A stretch of 64,000 nucleotides of DNA from Asparagopsis taxiformis (lineage: Eukaryota; Rhodophyta; Florideophyceae; Bonnemaisoniales; Bonnemaisoniaceae), in assembly GCA_030407315.1 (NCBI GenBank), contig JALQPE010002263.1, positions 62,001 through 126,000 on the forward strand, given 5' to 3'. Below are positions 40,091-49,102 of this stretch, one piece after another (the first letter of the stretch is position 1; every line of letters starts with the position of its first letter). The position numbers and the translations under genes are program-made. A model generated the notes under the pieces. That model did no database searches, was not told the DNA's origin, and saw nothing but the letters and a program-made list of their open reading frames with translations.

Positions 40091-42314
40091 TTGCGACGCA
40101 GGCGGCTGTGTGTTGGCTCGCTCGCTCGCTTTGTAGCACGTTTGGCGGCTATGATGGAGGGCACTGGAGAATTGGGGCGCGAGCGGGGTGGGGCGGGTGA
40201 GCGAGCGAGCGAGCGAGTGTGCAAGCGAGAGAGTGGGTGTGTGGGTGCGTAGGTGCGAGCGTTGGTGCGCGCAATCGTAGGTGGACAAACGGAACGGAAA
40301 GGAACGGGAGAAAGTCAGTCTCAGTGCAACAGTAAGCAAAAGTCTGGGTCGCTGTGGGCGGCAGTGCAGTACAGTGTAGAGTGCGCGGATTACGTTATGG
40401 GAAGGTAGTGTGCTGGTTTGTGGTGGTTGTATGTGCGGCGCATATGGTGCGTGGGGACCAAATGAGGCGGGAATGACGGCGTCGGGGCTTGTCGGGCCGT
40501 TGCTGAGTGTCCGATTCGATCGGTCCCGTCGAGACGCGCCCGCTTGAACCAATTATGATAGGGTTGTACCGATCGGGACGAGCCCGCGCGCCAGTTTTGC
40601 GGCCATACCGTACACTGCCATTCCGCATGTAGCGTGCGATGTGGACTCCACACAGTGCACAGCTCCGTGTGGAGCCGTTTCGATTGGCACTGGGTGCCCG
40701 GTATTTTTAAATTTCTTTTACCGAATAATTTTCACTTCGACTTGTTGTCAATAAGTGGCATTTTGATACCATTTGACATGTTGTCAACATTGGGCACTAG
40801 CCAATCACACTGCATAGCGGCGCGGACCGATGGGGCATTTACAGCAAGCGCAGCACGTAGCTCAATTCAGTGGGTATCAAAACAATTTGAAAAAATTAGG
40901 CAGAGTAAGACACGGCGCGCGCTATAAAAAGCAACGGCACAGTACACGTGCCGAAGGGCAATCATGAGCAATGTTGCCGCGCAGCCACGCACGCACTGGT
41001 CGAATGGCGCGAGGCCCAATGCAACGCGATGATTTCGTGTCTACCGTTGGTTCACCTGCGCAACTCGATTGGAACTGATTGCGACTCCAACGCCGCATTT
41101 CTCGCGTGATGTACACATGTCGCTCCCTCCAGTCCGTTGCATCGTCGTCCCATTTGTTCCCTCCATTCCTTGCGACATCACGCAGCCATCCCAACATCAT
41201 CATCATACAAGCCCTGACACTACAATTCATTCCGTCTCTATGTCTGCTCGATCTCTCCCCATCCACCTCTTTCCATCCCCACGTCCTCACACATGAGACC
41301 AGACCAGACGCATACCACCTTTCTCTACCCTTTGCCTCCTTCAGCCTCACCCCCGCCCATTACACCCGTCTACCGTTTGCTTCATAACGCGTTACATTGC
41401 ACACGCGCAACAATTCGTGCTTGCGATCAATCTCTACCATGAATTACCCTAAACAAACTGCACCGCACCACTTTGCGCCTCATCATCATTTCCAGCCACC
41501 CATTGCTTTGGAAACGTGTTTTCATCAACTCCACTCTCGTCAACAGACACGACACGTTCCCATCTGTGCGTCGATCGTTCCGCGCGCTCGCACTTGCCGC
41601 GTCAACACCATAATTCCACCAACACTGCCCATTTCCATTCTATAAAATGATTGCCCAAATGTATTGCATCCAACCAAATGTGCTGTGCCGTGCTGTGCAG
41701 TGCTGAGAAATTATCGTGAGACATTATACACGCTACCATGAAATCAAACTCCAGGTTTTCCTCCTTTTATGAAACACCAACTCTTCCAGCAAAAACTTGC
41801 CATGCGACCCAACACCCATGCGCCGTTTGCAACATAAACTCTCACTTGTCATACGCATCGTACTTGTCCATGATGTACTCAACCAATCGTACTGACGAAT
41901 ACCGGTTGGGTAGATCAAAATGTGACACATTCTTCTGACACGTGTTTGATGCCGCTGTAAATTCACTCCCACATTGCACTCAACGTCATCCTTCAAACGC
42001 TCGCAAATTTTTGTCCGAATCACTTTGCAATCCTTCTAGGGTTGATTGCTTTCGAGGTCATCTGTGCTGCCCAACCAACATGTCATGTCCAACTTGTTCC
42101 AAATCACAACTACGATACAACGTTAATCAGGCAAGTAGAAAAGTAAATTTTCTCACAAAATTTATTCAAAAGTCACGACTCTAGTAAAATCGATGTCTCC
42201 CAGTAAAGTTGTCAGACTTTCAAGTTGATTTCACAAAAACTCACAAGCCGGGAAATAGAACTTTTGGCGCCACTAATTGCTTGATATTGCTATTTTTTAG
42301 GCAATTAGCACGAC
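40091..42314. other. Gene-poor region with a TATA box and low-complexity tracts
   Basis: About 2.2 kb before the tRNA. It holds a GCGA-type tetranucleotide tract near 40199-40219, C/T-rich stretches (41200-41400), and TATAAAAA at 40923. No ORF has a motif. The 41397-41645 frame is His/Pro-rich and may be spurious. Confidence 0.4.
40923..40930 (+). promoter_or_regulatory. Orphan TATA-like element
   Basis: TATAAAAA with no recognised gene downstream on the plus strand. A 22-codon ATG frame begins 41 bp after it (40964). It may mark an unannotated or non-coding transcript. Confidence 0.3.
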
Positions 42315-42395
42315 GGCGAGATGGCCGAGTGGTCTAAGGCGTTGCGTTTAGGCCGCAATCTCATTGAGGCGTGGGTTCAAATCCCACTCTCGTCA
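42315..42395 (+). tRNA. tRNA-Leu(UAG)
   Basis: Class II tRNA, 81 nt, no intron. Acceptor GGCGAGA (42315-42321) pairs with TCTCGTC (42388-42394), with discriminator A at 42395. D-arm box A is TGGCCGAGTGG. Anticodon stem TTGCG (42342-42346) pairs with CGCAA (42354-42358); loop TTTAGGC gives anticodon TAG at 42349-42351. A long variable arm of the Leu type follows, then the T-arm GTGGG TTCAAAT CCCAC, with box B GTTCAAATC. A T6 Pol III terminator lies at 42403-42408. Confidence 0.93.
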
Positions 42396-42402
42396 GAGCC
42401 AA

Positions 42403-42408
42403 TTTTTT
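42403..42408 (+). terminator. Pol III terminator of tRNA-Leu
   Basis: Run of six T, eight bases after the tRNA 3' end. Confidence 0.75.
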
Positions 42409-43075
42409 CTTGCTCGCCCGCAAGCTGTGATCGGGGCAATATGCTCGACCTCAACGTCAGTTGATGACTCAAGATATGCATCGGATCTTTCCTGTTTCCT
42501 CCGCAGTAACCAAACGTTCTTTAGGACTGCTGACTACCAATTGGCAACCACACGCAAGTACAGAAGCGTGACATTGCCAGTTTGAAGCGGACTGCAGGAA
42601 GGCGCCAACTACAAGGCTGAGCATCGTTTGAACCTGTGCCACAATGCCTTTTATCACGAGATGTGGACCGGTTTACTGGGCTTGATGTAGTACGCACCGG
42701 TATGCAAGTGCTCTCCAGGCTGTGTTCTGCAAGGTGTGTGGAATTTAATTTGTGACGTTTCTGTAGGAAGCAACAAGCTGTTGGCCATATTGGGGAGCAA
42801 TAGAACGGAACAGCTCGTTGCTGCAAGGACGGCATGCGCAATTTGTAATTTGATTGCGTGTGCTGAGAAGTTTACAAGTGGATAGCTGGCGTGACGTGCG
42901 CAAGTTGAACGGATGCATACGTCAGAGAGTGTGGGATTGATGGAGGAAGGAAGGAATACTACGCTGTAACTATCCAGTTAGCTGCTAGCTACCGGGGAAC
43001 GAGAGCATCGGAACTGGTATACAAGAAAATAGTTGTGTGGATTTCTTGTGACCAATTGATATGCAAGTGTTGCAG
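42409..43075. other. Spacer after tRNA-Leu
   Basis: About 670 bp. The 5' exon of the small membrane-protein frame that follows should lie here, but I cannot define it; GTATAC at 43017 and GTATGC near 42700 are possible donors. Confidence 0.3.
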
Positions 43076-43230
43076 TAGCGGGCACGGCAGGAGCTGGTGT
43101 GGGTTTACTGGTAGCGGCCACAGTTGCTGTGCAAAACGATATGTTGGAGAGCGGAACGAGAGATATGGAGTATCTAGAGAAATATCATCGAGAGGACGGC
43201 GTATCTGCACGAGTGGATCGATTACACTGA
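43076..43230 (+). CDS. Probable last exon of a small single-span membrane protein
   Basis: The frame between a TGA at 43057 and the stop at 43228-43230 has no ATG before its hydrophobic part. It encodes an Ala/Gly/Val-rich membrane span (AVAGTAGAGVGLLVAATVAV) then a polar tail of about 32 residues (QNDMLESGTRDMEYLEKYH...VDRLH). The amino-acid pattern is much more protein-like than its neighbours. A TGCAG acceptor at 43075 would start this exon in phase 1; GTGAC 26 bases upstream could be its branch site. I cannot place the first exon. Size and layout resemble a small organelle-complex subunit, but I recognise no family. Possibly the hairpin at 43325 lies in its 3' UTR. Confidence 0.4.
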
Positions 43231-43324
43231 CGCGGTTGGGCTATATCCTGCAACGTTGCAAACGGTGTAGTCACAGGGTCATTGTTGTGGACAACTGTCA
43301 CGACGAGTGGAATTTGAAGATACA

Positions 43325-43361
43325 ATCTCGGAGCCATTCCAGGTTGGAATGGCTCCGAGAT
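43325..43361. repeat. Perfect 17-bp inverted repeat (hairpin)
   Basis: ATCTCGGAGCCATTCCA (43325-43341), loop GGT, TGGAATGGCTCCGAGAT (43345-43361). All 17 pairs are Watson-Crick and the arms are about half GC. It lies in non-coding DNA 95 bases after the small membrane-protein stop. Confidence 0.85.
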
Positions 43362-44051
43362 AGACAATCTGGACGGGAATCGCAGAGTGTGGAATGCAGA
43401 CGGACGGCATAAGTGCTGCTAGCAGAGCGAAAAGTGCGCAAACGTGTGAATGGCAGCGTGTTGCGCAATAGCAACGAAATGGACGCAAAACAATGTGAGC
43501 GTGACAGGACGTCATATGTGTGCTGAATTTGCATCCATTGCTGTTCATCTTCCACTCGTTTGAAATTGCGGTTAATTTTGGCGGCGTTGCGCAGCGAGCC
43601 TGCCGGCTGCGCAGCGCAGCACGCTCTACAGTAGCGCTATGGCAGCGAGAGTGACCAATCATCTTTGGCGAGGTTTTATTGCAGTAGCGCGACTGCACAT
43701 TGCTTGTCTTGCATGGCTCGAGTTTGCACATGATTTTGCGTGACCGATGGGATGAGAAGAAACGAGGCGCGGCGCGGCCTCTTGCGAGCGTGAGGCTTGC
43801 GCATGGTGGCTGGGTGTATTCAAGCCGCGCCTCTCGATAAGCTGGCGAAATGTGTGTGTGTGTGTGGGTGTTTGGTTGGCAAGCGGATGCGTTGTAGGGC
43901 AATTTAGTATCTACAATGTTTTTATAGAGACAAGTAGAGGGTTTACTTTGCAACATTTTTGCGTTATTTCGTCGATGGTAAACGGTGGAGATAGGCAGGC
44001 AGACAAACGGGCAAAATCTATGTACAACCAATGAGCTGTGCGGGGCAATAA
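43362..44051. other. Gene-poor spacer with GT microsatellite
   Basis: About 690 bp. A GT dinucleotide run lies near 43850-43865. The 299-codon minus frame across here (43279-44178) is unsupported: it reads through the hairpin, the GT run and the CDK inhibitor on another frame. Confidence 0.4.
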
Positions 44052-44402
44052 TTACAAATCGGAGAGCGTCATTGGCTCCCATTGCCACCTGCCACCGCAG
44101 ACGGGGCGCTCGCCTCTGACGTCGAAATCCCATTTGGAGCGAAAGGCTTCGAGGACTCGTTCTTGTTCGCGACCGCATAGGGCGGCCACCTCTCGGCTAA
44201 CCGAGGCAGCGGAGGGACCGAGGGTGAGCGGCGGTGGGCAGGCTCTCTCGCGGTCGGCAGGGAGTTGGCGGGGGGACATTCGCTTCTTGCGGAGTCGATG
44301 GGGCGTTGTGGACGAGTGTGCACAGGGCATGATGGAGCTTGGGGAAGGTGGGGCGGTAGTTGCGGCGGTTCTGTGACGTTTGGGCACGTTGGTGGCGACC
44401 AT
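44052..44402 (-). CDS. CDK inhibitor of the Kip/ICK (KRP) type
   Basis: 116 residues. The C-terminal block, residues 70-111, matches the CDI domain that binds cyclin-CDK: REVAALCGREQERVLEAF then KWDFDV...RPVCGGRWQWEP, compare KWNFDF...KPL.G(K/R)Y.W in p27Kip1 and plant KRPs. Plants keep this motif at the C-terminus; animals near the N-terminus, so this arrangement is plant-like. The first ~68 residues are Ser/Pro/Arg-rich and disordered, with a basic cluster (RLRKKRMSPR) that could serve nuclear import and phosphorylation (SP and TP sites). ATG at 44402; a TATATAAG box lies 84-91 bp upstream. The protein should restrain cell-cycle kinases; that is from the family, not seen here. Confidence 0.75.
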   Translation of the reverse strand: MVATNVPKRHRTAATTAPPSPSSIMPCAHSSTTPHRLRKKRMSPRQLPADRERACPPPLTLGPSAASVSREVAALCGREQERVLEAFRSKWDFDVRGERPVCGGRWQWEPMTLSDL

Positions 44403-44485
44403 TGCAGGTGAGTGAATGACGAAGTGTGATGACGGAAGGGAGTCAGGTTTGAGTGCGGGTCGACAGTGGAGCGGTAAATGTTCAA

Positions 44486-44493
44486 CTTATATA
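44486..44493 (-). promoter_or_regulatory. TATA box of the CDK inhibitor gene
   Basis: TATATAAG on the minus strand, about 85 bp upstream of the ATG at 44402. Confidence 0.6.
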
Positions 44494-44892
44494 CACAGTG
44501 GCTAGTGGAGAGCGTTATGCAGTGGAGGCGGTGGAATGGGCTGTGCAGCGCTGTACAGTAGAGCGGAGGCAATGGGAGCCGCGAGGTTTGATGTGTTACG
44601 TCGCGCCGCTAGAGCGCGGCTTGCAGGGGTGCAGTTTTGAGCGGGACGAAAACATGCGTACTACACGCGACTTTATGTGACCATTCATTCTAATGTAAGC
44701 AGTGACTGACTGACTGACTGGCGCGGTGCAGCACAGGCCATTCCAAAATCTGCGTCGAAATCGTCAAAACGGGCGATTTGCAGCGAAGAAAATATCGCGA
44801 TCTGTTGTCGAGAAACGAAACAAGGTAAGTCACGCGCAAGTCGTGGAACAATACGTTTGGTCACGGCCAGCGTGGCTCGGAAACAGCATTGG
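44494..44892. other. Spacer with GACT microsatellite
   Basis: About 400 bp between same-strand genes; a GACT tract lies near 44703-44720. Confidence 0.45.
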
Positions 44893-45417
44893 TCACCAAT
44901 CAGGAAATGAAGGCAATGCTTCGACTTGATCGGCACCAAACTTGCGCGCCAATGCGTATTCGTCGCTGGCAACGCTGCCGTCCGTCTGCAAGCAAATCCA
45001 CAGATGCTCGTCGTCGCGTAGCTGCACCTTGTGCACGCGCTGTCGCACGCCTTTGGACTGATATGTGCGGTCGAGCGCCATGTACAGGCCTTCGCCACTG
45101 TCGATGTCGATCAAATAGGAATGCCATGGGCATTGAAGACATTGACGGCCGGCTACTGTGCGCAATGCACCGTCAGTTAACGGCCCGCCGGCGTGGTAAC
45201 ATACGCTGTCGATCGCGCGATAGACGCTGTTGGACGCGTTACGTGACAGCGGCGGAAGAATGGTTATGCGTCGATTGTGCACCTTGATGTGCTGCCGATT
45301 GCTGTATTGGCTTTTGTGTCCGATGCACACCCACGAGGGCGCGGCTGTCAAAGTTGAAGCTGCTGCTGGCGGTGGTGGTGCCGGTGCCGATGCCGATGCA
45401 CGCGCAGGTTTTGACAT
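44893..45417 (-). CDS. Soluble Rieske-type [2Fe-2S] protein (RFESD-like)
   Basis: 174 residues from the ATG at 45417 (the frame opens at 45438 with GTG). Cluster ligands are intact: C73 and H75 in CYHAGGPL, C96 and H99 in QCPWHSYLID, with the IDIDSGEG strand after. Spacing fits Rieske ferredoxins of the RFESD type; there is no membrane anchor or catalytic oxygenase domain. The first ~30 residues are Ala/Pro/Ser-rich, possibly an organelle leader. The C-terminal third (LWICLQTDGSVASDEYALARKFGADQ) is helical and outside the core. Electron carrier or sensor; partner unknown. Confidence 0.83.
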   Translation of the reverse strand: MSKPARASASAPAPPPPAAASTLTAAPSWVCIGHKSQYSNRQHIKVHNRRITILPPLSRNASNSVYRAIDSVCYHAGGPLTDGALRTVAGRQCLQCPWHSYLIDIDSGEGLYMALDRTYQSKGVRQRVHKVQLRDDEHLWICLQTDGSVASDEYALARKFGADQVEALPSFPDW

Positions 45418-46402
45418 GATGGTAGGGGACGGCGCCACTGGAAGGTTGGTTGGCCAAGTATGGTGGTCTAGTGATAAACTATTGGCGGCTCACGGCGATG
45501 GTGTACTGCGTAAACGGCGGCAAGGCGATGGAAGGCATCGCGGAGAGGCGATTATCGACGGCTTCATAGCTGCGTTTGTACGTATGGCGACGGCTGGAGT
45601 GGCACTCTCGAGCTTGACATGATGGCTTAACGGCGCGCCATTTTTGCCATGGAAAAGTACAGCTCAGCATTGCTGTACTGATATGTGGTACGCTTGGTAA
45701 TGATATATTTTTGGGCCACTGTCATCTTCATTCAAGCACATCACTATGTAACGCCACGGTTATCCAATGAAATTGCAGGATACTACATAATTTGCCAGCC
45801 GGGCCACATATGGCGTGTGAATGAAAAAATTTAACAAGATTTCAATTCGTCGCGCGAAAATCCAATCGTAACACGTACATTTCAATTCAACACAGTAATC
45901 ATATGCACGCGCTATGTCGATACCTTGTTGAAAGAGATTCGCATTTGCAAACCAATTTTATATTGCCCACTCTAAGCAGCGCCAGACGTTTGATCGCAAT
46001 GTCGTCGATTTCAGCACTACTCTGTCTGCACTATGCAACTCGTGGTTGTGCATAACACTAAATTAGTGATTCGGTCTCTGTGCTGCACGATGCACAATCG
46101 TTGCCTGTGGTGGAGTAACACCAAATTGGCTCTCTCGTCTCGTGCAAGCCTTTGCGTCAAGTTAGGGTTCTCAATTCATCTTTTCTGCGCACTTGTACCC
46201 ACCAAATTTGGTCGTGATCACCGCAGATCACCGCTGTAATTTTATTCGTAGTGCGACTGTCCAATGAAAATGCATTTCTTCCGTGCTATGGAAACGGTAC
46301 ATCATTTGGAAGAACGCCACCATCCAAACAAAACATAAATATCTGGACACCTGTCGCTGTTTTGACTGCATTTGCACACCATTCATTCCCCACACCACCA
46401 CG
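45418..46402. promoter_or_regulatory. Divergent spacer before the metallothionein gene
   Basis: About 1 kb. It contains two matches to the metal-response core TGCRCNC: TGCGCAC at 46186-46192 and TGCACAC at 46373-46379, the latter 24 bp from the TATA box. Such matches can arise by chance. Confidence 0.3.
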
Positions 46403-46410
46403 TATAAATA
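46403..46410 (+). promoter_or_regulatory. TATA box of the metallothionein gene
   Basis: TATAAATA, 112 bp upstream of the ATG at 46522. Confidence 0.55.
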
Positions 46411-46521
46411 CGCACTTGACGTCCCCTCGTAGACGATTTATCGCATCATCCTCTGCCTCAACGCGTTTCGTGAAACAAGAAAATTTGAACCGCTCTCTTC
46501 AATCGCAAACTGTTCTCCGCT

Positions 46522-46590
46522 ATGAAAATCGACTGTGGATGCCAGTGCGGCGCGAAATGCTCCTGCAAGAACTGCACATGCAGCAAATGA
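46522..46590 (+). CDS. Metallothionein, 22 residues, seven cysteines
   Basis: A complete ATG-to-TGA gene too short for routine ORF calling. It encodes 22 residues with seven Cys in CxCxCxxxCxCxxCxC order, plus Lys/Asp/Gly and no aromatic residue or His. This is the layout of small Cu(I)-binding fungal metallothioneins such as the 25-residue Neurospora crassa protein, also seven Cys, though spacing differs. Seven thiolates would hold a copper cluster or about two divalent ions. Gene structure is supported by TATAAATA 112 bp upstream, a possible metal-response core (46373) and AATAAA at 46686-46691, 96 bp after the stop. The overlapping 132-codon frame on the same strand (46251-46649) is a shadow. 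A chance ORF with this spacing is improbable. Confidence 0.8.
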   Translation: MKIDCGCQCGAKCSCKNCTCSK

Positions 46591-46685
46591 TTATTGCGAC
46601 CATGAAGCCGTCCGTCCCTGCGCATCGTCGTGGTCCCGTCCCCTTCTGACCACTTCATGTTTAGATGGCTGTCTAATCATTACTC

Positions 46686-46691
46686 AATAAA
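46686..46691 (+). terminator. AATAAA polyadenylation signal of the metallothionein gene
   Basis: AATAAA 96 bp downstream of the stop codon at 46590. Confidence 0.55.
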
Positions 46692-46967
46692 GGAAACTAC
46701 TTTTTGTTGTCTGTTTGGCGCACTTGATTCACTTTCACAAACATATCTACCATAGTTTTGTAAACCGACACCCTGCGTGCAATGTCTAGTCCAGCCAATC
46801 GCAATTTCGCAACTCAAAAAATTCCCCGATTTTTTTCACGACCCCGCCACCCGAATCTCGCTCGAAATCTTTACGCAACGTAGCACCACCCCGTCCGCAT
46901 CGTCTAACATAAACACGCCGCCATCCGACGCCACCATCGTCCTCGACCTCTGCATCGCGCCATCAAC

Positions 46968-48617
46968 ATGTACGCGTTCGCCCCACCCCAATCCATCTCT
47001 CTACGCAAACCGCACAGCGGTCTCCCGCTTCGCACAAACGCCGCCACCACCCCCGCCGCGCCGCCGCTGCGAATAGCGTCGTATCGTCGCGCCCAATGGC
47101 GTGCCGTCGCAACCTCCCGTCCCGCAGCCGGCTTTGACACTGCTAATCTCGTCGACGATGACACCCTCTGGGGCATTTCTTGCAGCCGCATGAGCAAGAT
47201 CGTTTGCACTCTCGGCCCGAAGACGTGCGATGTCGACAGTATTGAGCGTCTCGCCGAGACCGGCATGGATATCGTTCGCTTGAATATGAGTCATGGAACC
47301 CATGATTGGCATCGAGGTGTGATTGAAAATGTGCGTCGTGTCAATGAAAATGGTCGCTTTAATCTGGGAATTTTGTTGGATACTAAGGGCCCCGAAGTGC
47401 GTAGTGGCGACCTTCGATCTCCTATCAAAGTCACCCGTGGCCAAAAGTTCACCTGGACTATTAGGAAGGATGTTGAATTGGACGAGTTCACTGTGGATGT
47501 TTCGTATGATGATTTTGTGAAGGATGTGCATGTGGGTGATACGTTGCTTGTGGATGGTGGTATGTGCTCCTTTTTGGTAACTCAAGTTACGGATACCGAT
47601 GTGGTTAGTGAATGTGTGGATGGCGGTACGCTGACGTCGCGTCGTCATTTGAATGTGCGTGGAAAGAGTGCATCTTTGCCAGCGATCACAGACAAGGATT
47701 GGGAGGACATTAAATTTGGTATGGAAATGAATGTGGATTTCTATGCATTGTCTTTTGTGAAGCATGAAGACGATGTGGCCGACTTGAAAAAATATCTACT
47801 TGAAAACGGCTGCAAGGCGTTGGTGCTGTCTAAAATCGAATCAGCAGATGCTGTGAAGCGTCTTGCACAAATTTTGCAAGCCTCTGATGGCGCAATGGTC
47901 GCTCGTGGAGATCTTGGCGCTGAGATTCCGATCGAAGATGTTCCACTCGTTCAAGATGAGATCGTCGCCATCAATCGCTCGTTGCGTCGGCCCACCATCG
48001 TTGCAACACACATGTTGGAAAGCATGATCACGTACCCGATGCCCACTCGTGCGGAAGTAACAGATATCACTGAAGCTGTGCGTCAGGGCGCAGATGCCAC
48101 AATGCTCAGCGGCGAAACTGCAAATGGCTCGTATCCGATTGAGGCGCTGACCGTGATGGCGACAGTCGCGGAAAGCGTCGTCTCGCAGGATAGTGCATTG
48201 TCGGAAAATGATCTCTTCTCACCGGTTCCGCGCACTAGAGAAAACTTGGCGAAAGACCCGCGTCTCGACCTCGCGTACAGCGCGTCCACAATGGCGTCAC
48301 GATTGAACGTTGCTGCAATTCTTGTTTTCACTCGTGTGGGCACATATGCTAAACTTGTTGCTTCGACTAGACCGCGCTGTCCAATCATTGCTTTCACGCC
48401 GGATTCGGATCTGGTTCGTCGACTCACAATGTTCTGGGGCGTGCGACCGTTCCAGCTCGACTTTTCAGACGACCCTGAGGATACCGTTGCGCGTGCTATT
48501 ACTCTGTTGGTTGAAAAGGGTCTCACTGCTACTGGTGACTCTCTTGTTATTACGAGCGATATGCTCGTCAAGGATAATAATACTGTCAACACTATTCAGA
48601 TTAGGAGGGTGCACTAA
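46968..48617 (+). CDS. Pyruvate kinase, plastid-type
   Basis: 549 residues. Converts phosphoenolpyruvate and ADP to pyruvate and ATP. A 55-residue Ser/Thr/Ala/Arg-rich leader with few acidic residues precedes the SKIVCTLGP start of the core, so plastid import is likely. Core motifs: LNMSHGTHDWH, DTKGPEVRSGDL (ADP/K+ site), the SKIES active-site Lys, MVARGDLGAEIP and PTIVATHMLESMITYPMPTRAEVTD, LSGETANGSYP. The MLESM block has His where many have Gln or Asn, as in plastid and cyanobacterial forms. The C-terminal domain ends with IQIRRVH. It follows the metallothionein gene on the same strand. Confidence 0.94.
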   Translation: MYAFAPPQSISLRKPHSGLPLRTNAATTPAAPPLRIASYRRAQWRAVATSRPAAGFDTANLVDDDTLWGISCSRMSKIVCTLGPKTCDVDSIERLAETGMDIVRLNMSHGTHDWHRGVIENVRRVNENGRFNLGILLDTKGPEVRSGDLRSPIKVTRGQKFTWTIRKDVELDEFTVDVSYDDFVKDVHVGDTLLVDGGMCSFLVTQVTDTDVVSECVDGGTLTSRRHLNVRGKSASLPAITDKDWEDIKFGMEMNVDFYALSFVKHEDDVADLKKYLLENGCKALVLSKIESADAVKRLAQILQASDGAMVARGDLGAEIPIEDVPLVQDEIVAINRSLRRPTIVATHMLESMITYPMPTRAEVTDITEAVRQGADATMLSGETANGSYPIEALTVMATVAESVVSQDSALSENDLFSPVPRTRENLAKDPRLDLAYSASTMASRLNVAAILVFTRVGTYAKLVASTRPRCPIIAFTPDSDLVRRLTMFWGVRPFQLDFSDDPEDTVARAITLLVEKGLTATGDSLVITSDMLVKDNNTVNTIQIRRVH

Positions 48618-49102
48618 AGGTTGTGCCGTTCTACCAGTGCCCAGTTTTGCTCCGATTGCATGATGCTTCTATGTAGACAAAGTAAACCTTGAGAGCAAGT
48701 GAAACGTTGTATGTCGGATACACAAATGCATCTCCTTGCGTAGACCCCGGGAATTGTTGCCTGAGAATCTCTGCAGGACACGTGGACACGCTGTCCATCA
48801 CTTGCGCAAACTTGGTTGCCAACCCTCAGAATCTCATTGGTTGGATCAAAACTTCTGCCATGGCCATCCCCTGTAGCGACACCGACTGCGGTCAGCACGA
48901 TCATACGGCCCTCGCAAACAGATATCATGTGTTTCGAAACATCAACTTGTCATTCGTGCGCGCAGAGTCCTCTATCCTCGGTAGTTGCCGATGGTATCCT
49001 CTTTGGCTGTGTCTTCAGCTCCCCTGTGAAATGTTCGCAAACTGCAGCTTCCCTGGATGAATTCAGTCTATCAGTCCGCTGTCTCAACAACAGAGAGCAG
49101 CT
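48618..49102. other. Spacer before the TFIIIC gene
   Basis: About 485 bp, no supported ORF. Short frames on both strands lack motifs. Confidence 0.4.

Noticed and set aside
43279..44178. 299-codon minus-strand frame
   Set aside because: Reads through a hairpin, a GT microsatellite and the CDK inhibitor in another frame; no conserved motif.
44069..44572. 167-codon minus-strand frame
   Set aside because: Shadow of the CDK inhibitor frame; Pro/Ser-rich with no motif.
46251..46649. 132-codon plus-strand frame
   Set aside because: Overlaps the metallothionein in another frame and lacks motifs.
47001..47765. 254-codon minus-strand frame
   Set aside because: Antisense shadow of pyruvate kinase.
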